Positions 1 to 11,839 of a stretch of 64,000 nt of DNA are shown here, piece by piece (position 1 is the first letter of the stretch; each line of letters opens with the position of its first letter). Location: the NCBI RefSeq assembly GCF_039555335.1, contig NC_092628.1, forward strand, positions 62,450,735 to 62,514,734, written 5' to 3'. Source of the DNA: Amphiura filiformis. Lineage: Eukaryota; Echinodermata; Ophiuroidea; Amphilepidida; Amphiuridae. Under the pieces are notes generated by a model, which was not told the origin of the DNA, searched no databases, and worked only from the letters and a program-made list of their open reading frames with translations. A program made the translations under genes and the position numbers.

Positions 1-134
1 TTTTACAGTTGTGGGAAGATACTAAGATGTTGATTCAGTTATCAACTATAGCATTTTGACCAAATACCTCATACTTTTTAATCTAGTAGCATTTTTCAAA
101 CTGTATACTTTATTTTGATACACCCTGTGCATAC

Positions 135-260
135 CTGTGATGGATCATGTTGTTGTAATATCCTCTGAGCCTCACTTGTGAAGATTTCTGTTGAGTACTG
201 TCAAATACCTGGCTTATTAATTTTACCATTCTTTTGAAAGTCAAATCCCCAGTAATGACC
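135..260 (-). pseudogene. Second copy of sulfatase exon 5 in left gene, disabled
   Basis: This 126-nt exon copy has the same acceptor and donor positions as the intact copy at 322-447 and as both copies in the right gene. Codon 20, a conserved Gly (GGA), reads TGA (201-203 on the plus strand), so including this exon would truncate the protein. The matching right-hand copy (31164-31289) is open. The lesion therefore arose in this lineage after the gene duplication. Confidence 0.75.
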
Positions 261-3200
261 CTGTTAATATGAATATTATGGGAATCAATAAGCATGCAAA
301 CACACAAACAAATATACATACCTGCGATGAATCATGGTTTTGTAGTATCCTCTGAGCCTCACTTGTGAATATTTCTGTTGAGTACTGTCCAAAAACTGGC
401 TTATAAATTTCACCATTCTTATGGAAGTCATATCCCCAGTATATGTCCTGTTAACAATTCAATGCATATGAGGTCTTACTAGACAATCTTCAACAATTGT
501 GCTATTCCAGTTGAAATCATCAATACACCCCCCTATGGAAGACATGACCTCAAAGACCCATTCAGTGATTTCATTGTAAGTGTAAAAAAATTAAGATTGT
601 TTATAAATTGCTTAAAAGTGAAGGACAAGTCATCCAAATTGTCATCTGGTATTTTTGAAATGAAAAATTGGCAAAAAATGAAGAAAACAGCAAGTTGAAG
701 CCCCATTCAAATACACATAGCTAATTTAGATACTGTCAGTATCTAAATTACAGATTCATGTAAAATATCTTATTTTGTCTTAACTACATGGCTTTCGACT
801 GAACCACTAGCAGGCTACGTTATCACATCTATGACAATGACAAAGATCTGAATTTCGATGAATTTTACGATCGTCCGGATGAGCAAATCACTGAATGGGC
901 CTTTAATCTCCCACACAGGGAGTGTAGATTTCATAGATTTCAAATGGAGTCACCCATTCAGGTAGTCCAATTTGAAATTCACACTCCATGTGTATGAGAT
1001 TAAGGTCATGCCTTCCATAGGGGGTGTTTAAATGATTTCTACTGTAATAGCCCATTTTATATTATAACATCAGAGTGCACATTCTTCTTATTCATTTAAA
1101 GGCTTGCACACCAAATAAAACTATATTCTTTCCAAAATACCAATATGATTTGTTCTCTATCTTACTATGGTTCATAATTGCAAGCCATAATGTTAAATGC
1201 ATTCCGGAGTTGTATACCTGATTATTGGGTACAATAAAAATTACACTCTCATGAGCATAACTGCAGCAAGGTCTCATGTTTTGGCCCAAAACACTATTCA
1301 TGAACACTATCATCATCAAAATTATATAATTGCACTATAGGCCTTGTTTTTTTGGCCAAATACACTATTTATGAACACTAACCTTAGCACAATATAATTG
1401 CACTATTAAAAGCCTTGTGTTTTGGCCAAATTTACTATTTTTTTATATATATTTTTTTTGGTTAAAGTTTTTAATTACCTCTAAGGTTGTGTGGTTAAAA
1501 TAGTCTTCTTTTCCCATGTAAAATCCATAATGTGTATCAAATCCACGCTCTGTTGGAATATACTCCTTGGCAAAGAATCCCAAATGCCACTGACAAAATA
1601 TAACAAGAAAATAAATGCAATATACAAAAGTAGGTTTTGTAAGTTTGTATGTTTTATAATATAAATTTCTCCCAAAATCTACATGCACACTTACTTTGGG
1701 TAGACAGACAGGATGATATTAAAAACTACAAAAATAAAGAAGCAGAAATTCACCAGATATTAAGGAAATGCTTCAGAATTCAACTACAGCAGCAACTTTT
1801 AATTATAACAGATTCTGTTATATCATTGAGTTGAAGAGAAGACTGTTTGTCGGAGACTGGTCAAACTATACTTTTTCTGAATCCTTATGATGAGAGCAAT
1901 ACATTGGTATATGGTTCTAAACAAGATTTTAAAATTAAAAAATTTCACCCCCGTGGCCATTTTGGATTTATGCAAATTAAGCACTGTTCCACTACTTGGA
2001 CTTTTGATGACTTTTGACATGTTCTTTAATATACTTTTCTGAAATGATTTTCCTTAATTTGACTAGCCTATAAGGGGTATCACCAACTATCACATCAACT
2101 TGCATGCCTGTTGAAGTCACACAAAATAACATGCATAATTTTGTATTTTTCAATGCTTCCACAAAGCATTCCTTACCTTCCCTACACAGTGAGTTTGATA
2201 ACCAAGTGGTTTCAGTCTTTGTGCTATTGTCGTTTCATTCAATGGTAAACCAAAAGGAGAATCACCAATAATCACACCCAATTGCATGCCTGTTAAAGTC
2301 ACACATAATGAGAAACAAATATATTACAGTCATGTCGAAAATAGATTCTACTAGATATATGAAATCGGTTTTTAATTCCTTTTCTATCTAGATGAGATGA
2401 ATCTTATCAAAGCTGGCAATATGATATAAGAATGAAACTTAGTCAAAAGTGTGTACAGCAGATTGTTATTGGTGTATAAATTGGTGACACATAATAATTC
2501 ACAAGAATGATGCCCTCAAGATACTTTTAAGATACTTACCTGTGTGCATTGGATGTCTCCCTGTCATGATGGCACTACGTGTTGGTGTGCATATCGGTGA
2601 CATGATAATTCATAAGAATGATGCCCTCATAGGCTAGCTTGTAAGATACTTGCCTGTGTGTATTGGATGTCTCCCTGTCATGATGGCACTACGTGTTGGT
2701 GTACATATCGGTGACATGATAATTCATAAGAATGATGCCCTCATAGGCTAGCTTGTAAGATACTTGCCTGTGTGTATTGGATGTCTCCCTGTCATGATGG
2801 CACCACGTGTTGGTGTACATATCGGTGATGCATAATAATTCATAAGAATGATGCCCTCATAGGTTAGCTTGTACGATACTTGCCTGTGTGTATTGGATGT
2901 CTCCCTGTCATGATGGCATTATGTGTTGGTGTACATATCGGTGACACATAATAATTCATAAGAATGATGCCTTCATAGGGTAGCGTAATATACTTGCCTG
3001 TGTGTATTGGATGTCTCCCTGTCATGATGGCACTATGTGTTGGTGTACATATCGGTGACACATAATAATTCATAAGAATGATGCCCTCATAGGGTAGCGT
3101 AAGATACTTGCCTGTGTGTATTGGATGTCTCCTTGTCATGATGGCACTATGTGTTGGTGTACATATCGGTGACACATAATAATTCATAAGAATGATGCCC

Positions 3201-6200
3201 TCATAGGGTAGCGTAAGATACTTGCCTGTGTGTATTGGATGTCTCCCTGTCATGATGGCACTATGTGTTGGTGTACATATCGGTGACACATAATAATTCA
3301 TAAGAATGATGCCCTCATAGGGTAGCGTAAGATACTTGCCTGTGTGTATTGGATGTCTCCTTGTCATGATGGCACTATGTGTTGGTGTACATATCGGTGA
3401 CACATAATAATTCATAAGAATGATGCCCTCATAGGCTAGCTTGTAAGATACTTTCCTGTGTGTATTGGATGTCTCCCTGTCATGATGGCACTACGTGTTG
3501 GTGTACATATTGGTGACATAATAATTCATAAGAATGATGCCTTCATAGGCTAGCTTGTAAGATACTTTCCTGTGTGTATTGGATGTCTCCCTGTCATGAT
3601 GGCACTATGTGTTGGTGTACATATTGGTGACATAATAATGCATAAGAATGATGCCCTCATAGGCTAGCTTGTAAGATACTTTCCTGTGTGTATTGGATGT
3701 CTCCCTGTCATGATGGCACTATGTGTTGGTGTACATATCGGTGACACATAATAATTCATAAGAATGATGCCCTCATAGGCTAGCTTTTAAGATACTTACC
3801 TGTGTGCATTGGATGTGTCCCTGTCATGATGGCACTACGTGTTGGTGTGCATATTGGTGACATTATAATTCATAAGAATGATGCCCTCATAGGCTAGCTT
3901 GTAAGATACTTGCCTGTGTGTATTGGATGTCTCCCTGTCATGATGGCACTACGTGTTGGTGTACATATCGGTGACATGATAATTCATAAGAATGATGCCC
4001 TCATAGGCTAGCTTGTAAGATACTTGCCTGTGTGTATTGGATGTCTCCCTGTCATGATGGCACTACGTGTTGGTGTACATATCGGTGATGCATAATAATT
4101 CATAAGAATGATGCCCTCATAGGTTAGCTTGTACGATACTTGCCTGTGTGTATTGGATGTCTCCCTGTCATGATGGCATTATGTGTTGGTGTACATATCG
4201 GTGACACATAATAATTCATAAGAATGATGCCTTCATAGGGTAGCGTAAGATACTTGCCTGTGTGTATTGGATGTCTCCTTGTCATGATGGCACTATGTGT
4301 TGGTGTACATATCGGTGACACATAATAATTCATAAGAATGATGCCCTCATAGGGTAGCGTAAGATACTTGCCTGTGTGTATTGGATGTCTCCTTGTCATG
4401 ATGGCACTATGTACTGGTGTACATATCGGTGACACATAATAATTCATAAGAATGATGCCCTCATAGGGTAGCCTAAGATACTTGCCTGTGTGTATTGGAT
4501 GTCTCCCTGTCATGATGGCACTATGTGTTGGTGTACATATTGGTGACACATAATAATTCATAAGAATGATGCCTTCATAGGCTAGCTTGTAAGATACTTG
4601 CCTGTGTGTATTGGATGTCTCCTTGTCATGATGGCACTATGTGTTGGTGTACATATCGGTGACACATAATAATTCATAAGAATGATGCCCTCATAGGGTA
4701 GCGTAAGATACTTGCCTGTGTGTATTGGATGTCTCCCTGTCATGATGGCACTATGTGTTGGTGTACATATTGGTGACACATAATAATTCATAAGAATGAT
4801 GCCTTCATAGGCTAGCTTGTAAGATACTTGCCTGTGTGTATTGGATGTCTCCCTGTCATGATGGCACTATATGTGTTGGTGTACATATTGGTGACACATA
4901 ATAATTCATAAGAATGATGCCTTAATAGGCTAGCTTGTAAGATACTTACTTGCCTGTGTGTATTGGATGTCTCCCTGTCATGATGGCACTACGTGTTGGT
5001 GTACATATCGGTGACACATAATAATTCATAAGAATGATGCCTTCATAGGCTAGCTTGTAAGATACTTTCCTGTGTGTATTGGATGTCTCCTTGTCATGAT
5101 GGCACTATGTGTTGGTGTACATATTGGTGACATAATAATTCATAAGAATGATGCCCTCATAGGCTAGCTTGTAAGATACTTTCCTGTGTGTATTGGATGT
5201 CTCCCTGTCATGATGGCACTATGTGTTGGTGTACATATTGGTGACACATAATAATTCATAAGAATGATGCCCTCATAGGCTAGCTTGTAAGATACTTTCC
5301 TGTGTGTATTGGATGTCTCCCTGTCATGATGGCACTACGTGTTGGTGTACATATCGGTGACACATAATAATTCATAAGAATGATGCCCTCATAGGCTAGC
5401 TTGTAAGATACTTTCCTGTGTGTATTGGATGTCTCCCTGTCATGATGGCACTACGTGTTGGTGTACATATTGGTGACATAATAATTCATAAGAATGATGC
5501 CTTCATAGGCTAGCTTGTAAGATACTTTCCTGTGTGTATTGGATGTCTCCCTGTCATGATGGCACTATGTGTTGGTGTACATATTGGTGACATAATAATT
5601 CATAAGAATGATGCCCTCATAGGCTAGCTTGTAAGATACTTTCCTGTGTGTATTGGATGTCTCCCTGTCATGATGGCACTATGTGTTGGTGTACATATCG
5701 GTGACACATAATAATTCATAAGAATGATGCCCTCATAGGCTAGCTTGTAAGATACTTTCCTGTGTGTATTGGATGTCTCCCTGTCATGATGGCACTACGT
5801 GTTGGTGTACATATTGGTGACATAATAATTCATAAGAATGATGCCTTCATAGGCTAGCTTGTAAGATACTTGCCTGTGTGTATTGGATGTCTGCCTGTCA
5901 TGATGGCACTATGTGTTGGTGTACATATCGGTGACACATAATAATTCATAAGAATGATGCCTTCATAGGCTAGCTTGTAAGATACTTTCCTGTGTGTATT
6001 GGATGTCTCCCTGTCATGATGGCACTACGTGTTGGTGTACATATTGGTGACATAATAATTCATAAGAATGATGCCTTCATAGGCTAGCTTGTAAGATACT
6101 TGCCTGTGTGTATTGGATGTCTGCCTGTCATGATGGCACTATGTGTTGGTGTACATATTGCTGACATAATAATTCATAAGAATGATGCCTTCATAGGCTA

Positions 6201-9200
6201 GCTTGTAAGATACTTTCCTGTGTGTATTGGATGTCTCCTTGTCATGATGGCACTACGTGTTGGTGTACATATCGGTGACATAATAATTCATAAGAATGAT
6301 GCCCTCATAGGCTAGCTTGTAAGATACTTGCCTGTGTGTATTGGATGTCTCCCTGTCATGATGGCACTATGTGTTGGTGTACATATTGGTGACACATAAT
6401 AATTCATAAGAATGATGCCCTCATAGACTAGCTTGTAAGATACTTACCTGTGTGTATTGGATGTCTCCCTGTCATGATGGCACTACGTGTTGGTGTACAT
6501 ATTGGTGACATAATAATTCATAAAAATGATGCCTTCATAGGCTAGCTTGTAAGATACTTGCCTGTGTGTATTGGATGTCTGCCTGTCATGATGGCACTAT
6601 GTGTTGGTGTACATATTGCTGACATAATAATTCATAAGAATGATGCCTTCATAGGCTAGCTTGTAAGATACTTTCCTGTGTGTATTGGATGACTCCCTGT
6701 CATGATGGCACTATGTGTTGGTGTACATATCAGTGACATAATAATTCATAAGAATGATGCCCTCATAGGCTAGCTTGTAAGATACTTGCCTGTGTGTATT
6801 GGATGTCTGCCTGTCATGATGGCAGTACGTGTTGGTGTACATATTGCTGACACATAATAATTCATAAGAATGATGCCCTCATAGGCTAGCTTGTAAGATA
6901 CTTGCCTGTGTGTATTGGATGTCTCCCTGTCATGATGGCACTACGTGTTGGTGTACATATCGGTGACACATAATAATTCATAAGAATGATGCCCTCATAG
7001 GCTAGCTTTTAAGATACTTGCCTGTGTGTATTGGATGTTTCCCTGTCATGATGGCACTACGTGTTGGTGTACATATCGGTGATGCATAATAATTCATAAG
7101 AATGATGCCTTCATAGGCTAGCTTGTAAGATACTTGCCTGTGTGTATTGGATGCCTCCCTGTCATGATGGCACTACGTGTTGGTGTACATATTGCTGACA
7201 CATAATAATTCATAAGAATGATGCCCTCATAGGCTAGCTTGTAAGATACTTGCCTGTGTGTATTGGATGTCTCCCTGTCATCATGATGGCACTACGTGTT
7301 GGTGTACATATCGGTGATGCATAATAATTCATAAGAATGATGCCCTCATATGCTAGCTTGTAAGATACTTACCTGTGTGTATTGGATGTCTCCCTGTCAT
7401 GATGGCACTACGTGTTGGTGTACATATCGGTGATGCATAATAATTCATAAGAATGATGCCTTCATAGGCTAGCTTTTAAGATACTTGCCTGTGTGTATTG
7501 GATGTTTCCCTGTCATGATGGCACTACGTGTTGGTGTACATATCGGTGATGCATAATAATTCATAAGAATGATGCCTTCATAGGCTAGCTTTTAAGATAC
7601 TTGCCTGTGTGTATTGGATGTATCCCTATCATGATGGCACTACGTGTTGGTGTACATATCGGTGATGCATAATAATTCATAAGAATGATGCCTTCATAGG
7701 CTAGCTTTTAAGATACTTGCCTGTGTGTATTGGATGTTTCCCTGTCATGATGGCACTACGTGTTGGTGTACATATCGGTGATGCATAATAATTCATAAGA
7801 ATGATGCCTTCATAGGCTAGCTTGTAAGATACTTGCCTGTGTGTATTGGATGTCTCCCTGTCATGATGGCACTACGTGTTGGTGTACATATTGGTGACAC
7901 ATAATAATTCATAAGAATGATGCCCTCATAGGCTAGCTTTTAAGATACTTGCCTGTGTGTATTGGATGTCTCCCTGTCATGATGGCACTACGTGTTGGTG
8001 TACATATTGGTGACACATAATAATTCATAAGAATGATGCCCTCATAGGCTAGCTTGTAAGATACTTGCCTGTGTGTATTGGATGCCTCCCTGTCATGATG
8101 GCACTACGTGTTGGTGTACATATTGGTGACACATAATAATTCATAAGAATTATACCCTCTTGAGCTAGCTTATCAATATTTGGTGTTGGGATCTGGTCTG
8201 AGCCATGAAAGCTGACATCGTTCCAACCCTGGATTTAAGCACAAAAAAGGTGTAAGATATTGATACAACAGTACTTCATAATATAAACTGCCCATATCCA
8301 TTACTGTCAAATGTTGTCAAAGATATTTTTGTAGGCTGGGCCGGATTTACCTTTTTAGGGCCCTGGGCCAGGCCAAAATTTTGAAGGCCCCAAACTCACC
8401 ATGAGGAAGACATGTGCACCCAAGTGGCCAATGCTTAGTTTAGGTATCGACAGTGGCGGCAGGAGCATTACAATTTAGGGGGAGATGAGCATAGATTTTA
8501 GTAGGATATTGTGCATGCAAAAATTTTTAATTTAGCCCAAAATGAAGGTGAATTTTGCTATATAAGTGCGCAAAATTGTGCAATTTTACCCTATTTTGAC
8601 CAGATTTTGGCCCAAAACATGGGCTAAAAAGGAAGATACAAGGGCAATTTTGGGGCCCCAAAATTTGGGCGCCATGGGCCCGGGCCCATCTGGCCCAATG
8701 GTAAATCCAGCCCTGCTTGCAGGTTCTGTGCCAAAACCCCCATATCAGAAAAAAACAACGCACTGAAGGGTCTATTGTTCTATTGTGTCCGATTTGAGCA
8801 CTGACATATTGGAAAATGTTGCCAATTAATATTCATGAGAGCGTACATTCAACGTCCAGTTATCGAAATTGGGTGACTTGTGTTGGGCAGGTGTGAAATC
8901 CATCTGACTGGGTGTTTTAATTACGTAACGCATAAAGGTTTTGGCATCATTGAATGGCTGCCTAGTGCTGTTATATGCTTAGTTTCTATAATAATAATTA
9001 TTATTTTCTTTATTTTTTCCTTTCTCTGCACTTATTCTTTCTTATGCCTACACTTTAGCAGTGGTGTAGAATTCTTTTTGACATGGGGGTGGGATATTTT
9101 TTGTAGGCCTACCGGGTATAGTGAATCCAGTACCTGTACCTTATAAATGCGGGCAAAAATTTTTACCATAAGCTCATTGAAACTCAGCTGGTGAAATATG

Positions 9201-11659
9201 GGACAAAAGTGGAATAAATTTGCGCGATGCACTAAAGAAATGGCATTTTTGTAGCTAACATGGTCAAATATGAGGTTGATTTCGACAGAAACCCATACAC
9301 AGGCGTCAACATGGGGGGGGGTGATTGTATGGACCACCCCTTGCAAAATATTGGGGGATTTATCCCCCCGGATCTATACGCCTATGCACTTTAGGGACCT
9401 GTCACTCCATCATTCTCCTTCTCGCCCTCTCTCTCTCTCTCCTTCTCTCCCTCTTCCTCTTTTTCTTTTTGTCTCCCTCCCCTCCTTACAATCTCGATCA
9501 CCCATCCGCTTCTCCTCTTTTCACCCCTCAACCCCTCCTTCACTACCTCAATTGGATATTCGTGATATTAAGAAACCCATTTGAGTTTATTGAACAGGCC
9601 TATAACCATAATAACATATAGGCCTACTGCGAAGGAGTTAATTATAGAAAGTGACACAGATAGACTTATACATAGCAGCCATGGCACGTTGTTATGGGTA
9701 ATCGATTAGCAACTCTATTGAGTTGATTTAAATGAGGTGCCTAAATAAAGCTGGGTGGTAAATAATCGTAATTTCGTGTGCTGGCGAACACTCAGTCACA
9801 CCCTTGGGTTGAACAAGGACAATAGGTACCTCTCACTGAAGTGGGCGCTTTCACATGACATTCTTTTGATCACTTATTGACAGTAGCCTGCCTGATAAAG
9901 CGTTAATACGCTGTCAGGTTAGTTACCGATTTAATGGCGGAAGCCCTTTGTCTTGAACAAAAGGTACCTCTCGATGAATAGCTTGGCAGAACTTCTAATC
10001 GGCACAAAGTTACAATGCGTTACATAATCTACTGCGCCTCCACGAATATGATAGCTCCGTGGAAAAAAAAGATAAATGGGTTGGGGTTGCTAACTAATAT
10101 TGATACTCTGTTTGTGTCTTTTTATTTTTCCAACACCAGGTAGAACCATGTTCCAGTTCTTTAAAGACCCTAGTTCAAGTACACTCCTGATTCTATTTCA
10201 GTTGGTGCTGAAATGTTATATGTTTACAGCTACAGGCTGTATCACAAATATGATTGGTATGATCAGTTTGTAGTGATCTCAGACAAGACTGCCGCATTAA
10301 AATGCAACATTATGATCCACCTTGTTTATGGTGAAATGTTATATAGGTCATAAAACTATAAATTCTGATCCTTGCAACAGGATCTAATGTTACATTTGGA
10401 AGAAGCAGGCTTTTATACTGATGGGTACCAATCAATTTGATATAAGATTTGATCTACCTGCTCTTTAGTTCATTAGAACAATTTTTCTGGCTAGTTAATC
10501 AGTTCTCCAAGAACCTATTATATTTTCCCAGGCTAATTTCACCTCGAATTAGATCAGATCATAAAACCATCTGATCATTCAAGATCTTCCTACATCAGAC
10601 TTAGAAGGTTCATTAAAAATTGGTCCTTAGACCCCATTCACTGGAAGTGGAACTGAATTCAACTTTGTCACTATACATCCAACAGTTTTTGTTAGCATAA
10701 ACAGTCAGTCAAATTGCGTTTTTCTGCTGATTGCACATTAGAGGTCATTATACACTTTCCCTACTTACGTACAGTGTTAACACCCAATGATTCATATTAA
10801 TTAATGATGATACTCTGTATATCAAAACAGGGAATACCTGCCATAATTTACAACCAAAGGATGGATCCAAGTGACACAATTGTGTCATACCAGCAAAGGA
10901 TAAAAGTAAAACAAGGTAAATGTGACATAATATCTAATGCGGGAATGATACAAAAGGTATAAAGGATTTGTGTCATTCCTCTGTTGGATGATGCATCACA
11001 ATTGTTTTGAATTTAATCCTCTGTAGTCTACCACAATTGAATTTGAGGTCAAAATCAAACTGTGATATTTTTATAGCATAAAATAGGATCCCCATTTGTT
11101 CAAAAGCAACTTTTAATTTAACAACAGTTTACAGCAGGCCTGTCGGAACGAATTTTGAAGTGGTGTGGCCTAAATTTGGGGTCTGGGGGTGAGACACCTA
11201 GCGGAGTTTTAAGGGGCAGGGCCCCTCATGTGGGTGTAAGGGGGAAAAGCCCCTTTAAAGCCACAGAACTTTTGAAAATGAATATACAATTTTAACAGTA
11301 AATTAAACTGCAAAATATGCTATTAAAAATCCTGACACTAGTAAACCAATTAGTCTCAGTAAAAATCAGATTGTTTGTGTCAATTTGTTTATTTTTATCT
11401 TTTAGGCTGCAAAATGGTGCGGCAAAGTGGTGCGGCCATGGCTGCACCTGCCGCAGCGGTTCCGACGGGTTTACAGACCTCCGAAAACAAAATTCGACAA
11501 ACTTACCAAGTCATCAGCTAAAATAAAAATAATATGTGGCTTGGAACTGGCTGCTTCTCTGGTTGCTCGTTGCTTGACTAGCACCATAGGGCTATATATA
11601 TAAAGCACTATCCCTAGCACCAAGAAAATGAATACCAGTGAAATGCAGTTCTTCATCAT
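135..11659 (-). CDS. ARSB-like: Arylsulfatase B-like sulfatase, left-hand paralogue, 3' part outside window
   Basis: Tandem paralogue of the right-hand gene, with the same exon boundaries and phases. Exons: 1, 11507-11659; 2, 8069-8228; 3, 2177-2289; 4, 1479-1589; 5, 322-447 (a second exon 5 copy at 135-260 has a stop). Exons 6-11 would lie beyond position 1. Exon 2 keeps the active-site motif CTPTR, and exons 3-4 keep GKWHLG. Exon 1 encodes 51 residues, 14 more than the paralogue: a hydrophobic stretch (about residues 5-28) is followed by the basic segment [11 protein letters not shown] before [12 protein letters not shown]. That reads as either a long signal peptide or an uncleaved type II anchor. 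Intron 2 holds the exon-derived tandem array. Whether the gene is functional cannot be told without exons 6-11. Confidence 0.85.
322..447 (-). CDS. ARSB-like: Left sulfatase exon 5, intact copy
   Basis: A 126-nt exon in phase 0-0, bounded by TTAACAG and GTATGT. It encodes 42 residues including [17 protein letters not shown], which aligns with the ARSB stretch around NMYSTNIFTKRAIALI. It lies 61 nt upstream, in gene order, of a disabled second copy. Confidence 0.8.
497..1055. repeat. Foldback repeat split by a younger insertion
   Basis: The arms are inverted copies containing TGGAAGACATGACCT and its complement. The same foldback, uninterrupted, is at 31527-31714 in the right gene, so it predates the gene duplication. 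Here it is split by the MITE at 551-904. Confidence 0.7.
551..904. mobile_element. MITE of about 350 bp with CCCATTCAGTGATTT termini
   Basis: The ends are inverted copies of CCCATTCAGTGATTT. A second full copy with the same internal sequence is at 59223-59570. The right paralogue lacks it and reads straight through (GACCTTAATCTC), so it inserted after the gene duplication. The flanks suggest a TTAA-like target. Confidence 0.7.
1056..1478. other. Intron 4 of left sulfatase, no further feature
   Basis: The sequence aligns with parts of 31715-32697 in the right gene, apart from two insertions found there. It contains several near-repeats of a phrase with TGTTTTGGCCAAA, TATGAACACTA and ATAATTGCAC. 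I see no gene. Confidence 0.5.
1479..1589 (-). CDS. ARSB-like: Left sulfatase exon 4
   Basis: A 111-nt exon in phase 0-0 encoding 37 residues that begin [20 protein letters not shown], the sulfatase segment that follows the catalytic Lys. The acceptor is TTTTGTCAG and the donor is GTAATT, both as in the right gene. Confidence 0.85.
1590..2060. other. Intron 3 of left sulfatase, nothing recognised
   Basis: AT-rich intron sequence. I see no coding exon, tandem repeat or clear inverted repeat. Confidence 0.4.
2066..2107 (-). pseudogene. Truncated second copy of sulfatase exon 3, left gene
   Basis: Its acceptor and first codons ([12 protein letters not shown]) match the intact right-gene copy at 33949-34061. 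The homology stops after about 42 of 113 nt, and the remainder with its donor is missing. The left gene therefore has one usable exon 3 where the right gene has two. Confidence 0.7.
2177..2289 (-). CDS. ARSB-like: Left sulfatase exon 3
   Basis: A 113-nt exon entering after one base of a codon and leaving in phase 0. It encodes [19 protein letters not shown] and ends in VGK, whose Lys is the sulfatase active-site lysine just before WHLG of exon 4. Confidence 0.85.
2472..8068 (-). repeat. Tandem array of about 49 copies of sulfatase active-site exon sequence
   Basis: I counted about 49 units with a period of about 113-118 bp. Read on the minus strand, each holds the last ~103 nt of exon 2, from the codons for [20 protein letters not shown] to HPIHTG, and then about 12 nt of intron. 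Only the copy at 8069-8228 has the first 57 nt of the exon. The Arg of the formylglycine motif is CGT in a little over half of the units and CAT (His) in the others. The base after the exon end gives a GC donor in about 32 units, GA in about 13 and GT in 4 (near 2541, 3799, 6446, 7370). Most units have TAG just past the donor. Units lacking it are 114 nt long and join into open stretches. Between successive exon pieces there are too few bases for an intron, so the array cannot splice as separate exons. Confidence 0.92.
8069..8228 (-). CDS. ARSB-like: Left sulfatase exon 2, catalytic motif exon
   Basis: A 160-nt exon encoding [20 protein letters not shown] and then the active-site segment [21 protein letters not shown]. 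The Cys in CTPTR is the residue converted to formylglycine in sulfatases. The donor is GC (CAG then GCAAGT) in both paralogues, and the acceptor is AATCCAG. It is the right-hand end of the array and the only unit with the complete exon. Confidence 0.88.
8336..8715. mobile_element. hAT-type MITE
   Basis: Termini CTGGGCCGGATTTACC and CAGGGCTGGATTTACC are inverted. The flanks TTTGTAGG and CTTGCAGG are an imperfect 8-bp target duplication. The insert is absent from the right gene. GC-rich short ORFs inside are by-products of the repeat. Confidence 0.7.
8770..10070. other. About 1.3 kb present only in left intron 1, origin unknown
   Basis: The right paralogue goes directly from the sequence before this block to AAATGGGTTGGGGTTGC. 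The block contains a hAT-type MITE (9059-9386) and a pyrimidine (CT-rich) tract at about 9420-9480. GGTACCTCTC occurs twice, near 9820 and 9960. I see no coding frame or paired ends. Confidence 0.45.
9059..9386. mobile_element. hAT-type MITE with perfect 8-bp target duplication
   Basis: The ends are CAGTGGTGTAGA and CATAGGCGTATAGA (reverse complement of the right end). CACTTTAG flanks both sides exactly (9051-9058 and 9387-9394). Confidence 0.78.
10071..11134. other. Intron 1 of left sulfatase, shared with right copy
   Basis: The sequence aligns with 34990-36580, minus two MITEs found only there. No exon is recognised. Confidence 0.5.
11135..11468. mobile_element. hAT-type MITE with exact paralogous empty site
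   Basis: The target duplication GTTTACAG is at 11127-11134 and 11469-11476. The right gene has one uninterrupted GTTTACAGACCTCC at the same place. The ends share the inverted motif GTCGGAAC. Confidence 0.8.
11507..11659 (-). CDS. ARSB-like: Left sulfatase exon 1
   Basis: Starts with two Met codons, followed by a hydrophobic segment and then [12 protein letters not shown], whose Asp pair binds the active-site metal in the family. The donor GTAAGT follows TTG in phase 0. The first Met matches the start of the right gene, but the part between the hydrophobic core and KPHII is 14 residues longer. Confidence 0.82.
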
Positions 11660-11839
11660 GTATGATCTGAAAAAGAGAAATTGTGTGTTAAAGATGGTTG
11701 ATCTGATTGACTGCCTCATACCACACTTTTTAAGACACTTAACCCCATCAAAATGCAAATTTTGGTATCAGGTGAAAGCTCTTACAAATCAATTTTCTCA
11801 TAACTCCATTAAGATTTTATGCCTGAAGTATGTTTCAGT

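Noticed and set aside
2864-3415. A real 183-aa tandem-repeat protein
   Set aside because: The frame is open only because several 114-nt units lost the TAG. No start, promoter or spliced route into it is evident.
2472-8068. CRISPR-like or centromeric satellite array
   Set aside because: There are no unique spacers; the whole unit repeats and translates to sulfatase exon sequence in an animal gene.
8527-8766. Overlapping ORFs on both strands
   Set aside because: They lie within a hAT MITE and its edge and have only low-complexity Gly/Pro/Trp content.
9270-9621. ORFs of about 100 codons rich in Ser, Leu and Pro
   Set aside because: They come from the pyrimidine tract and MITE sequence.
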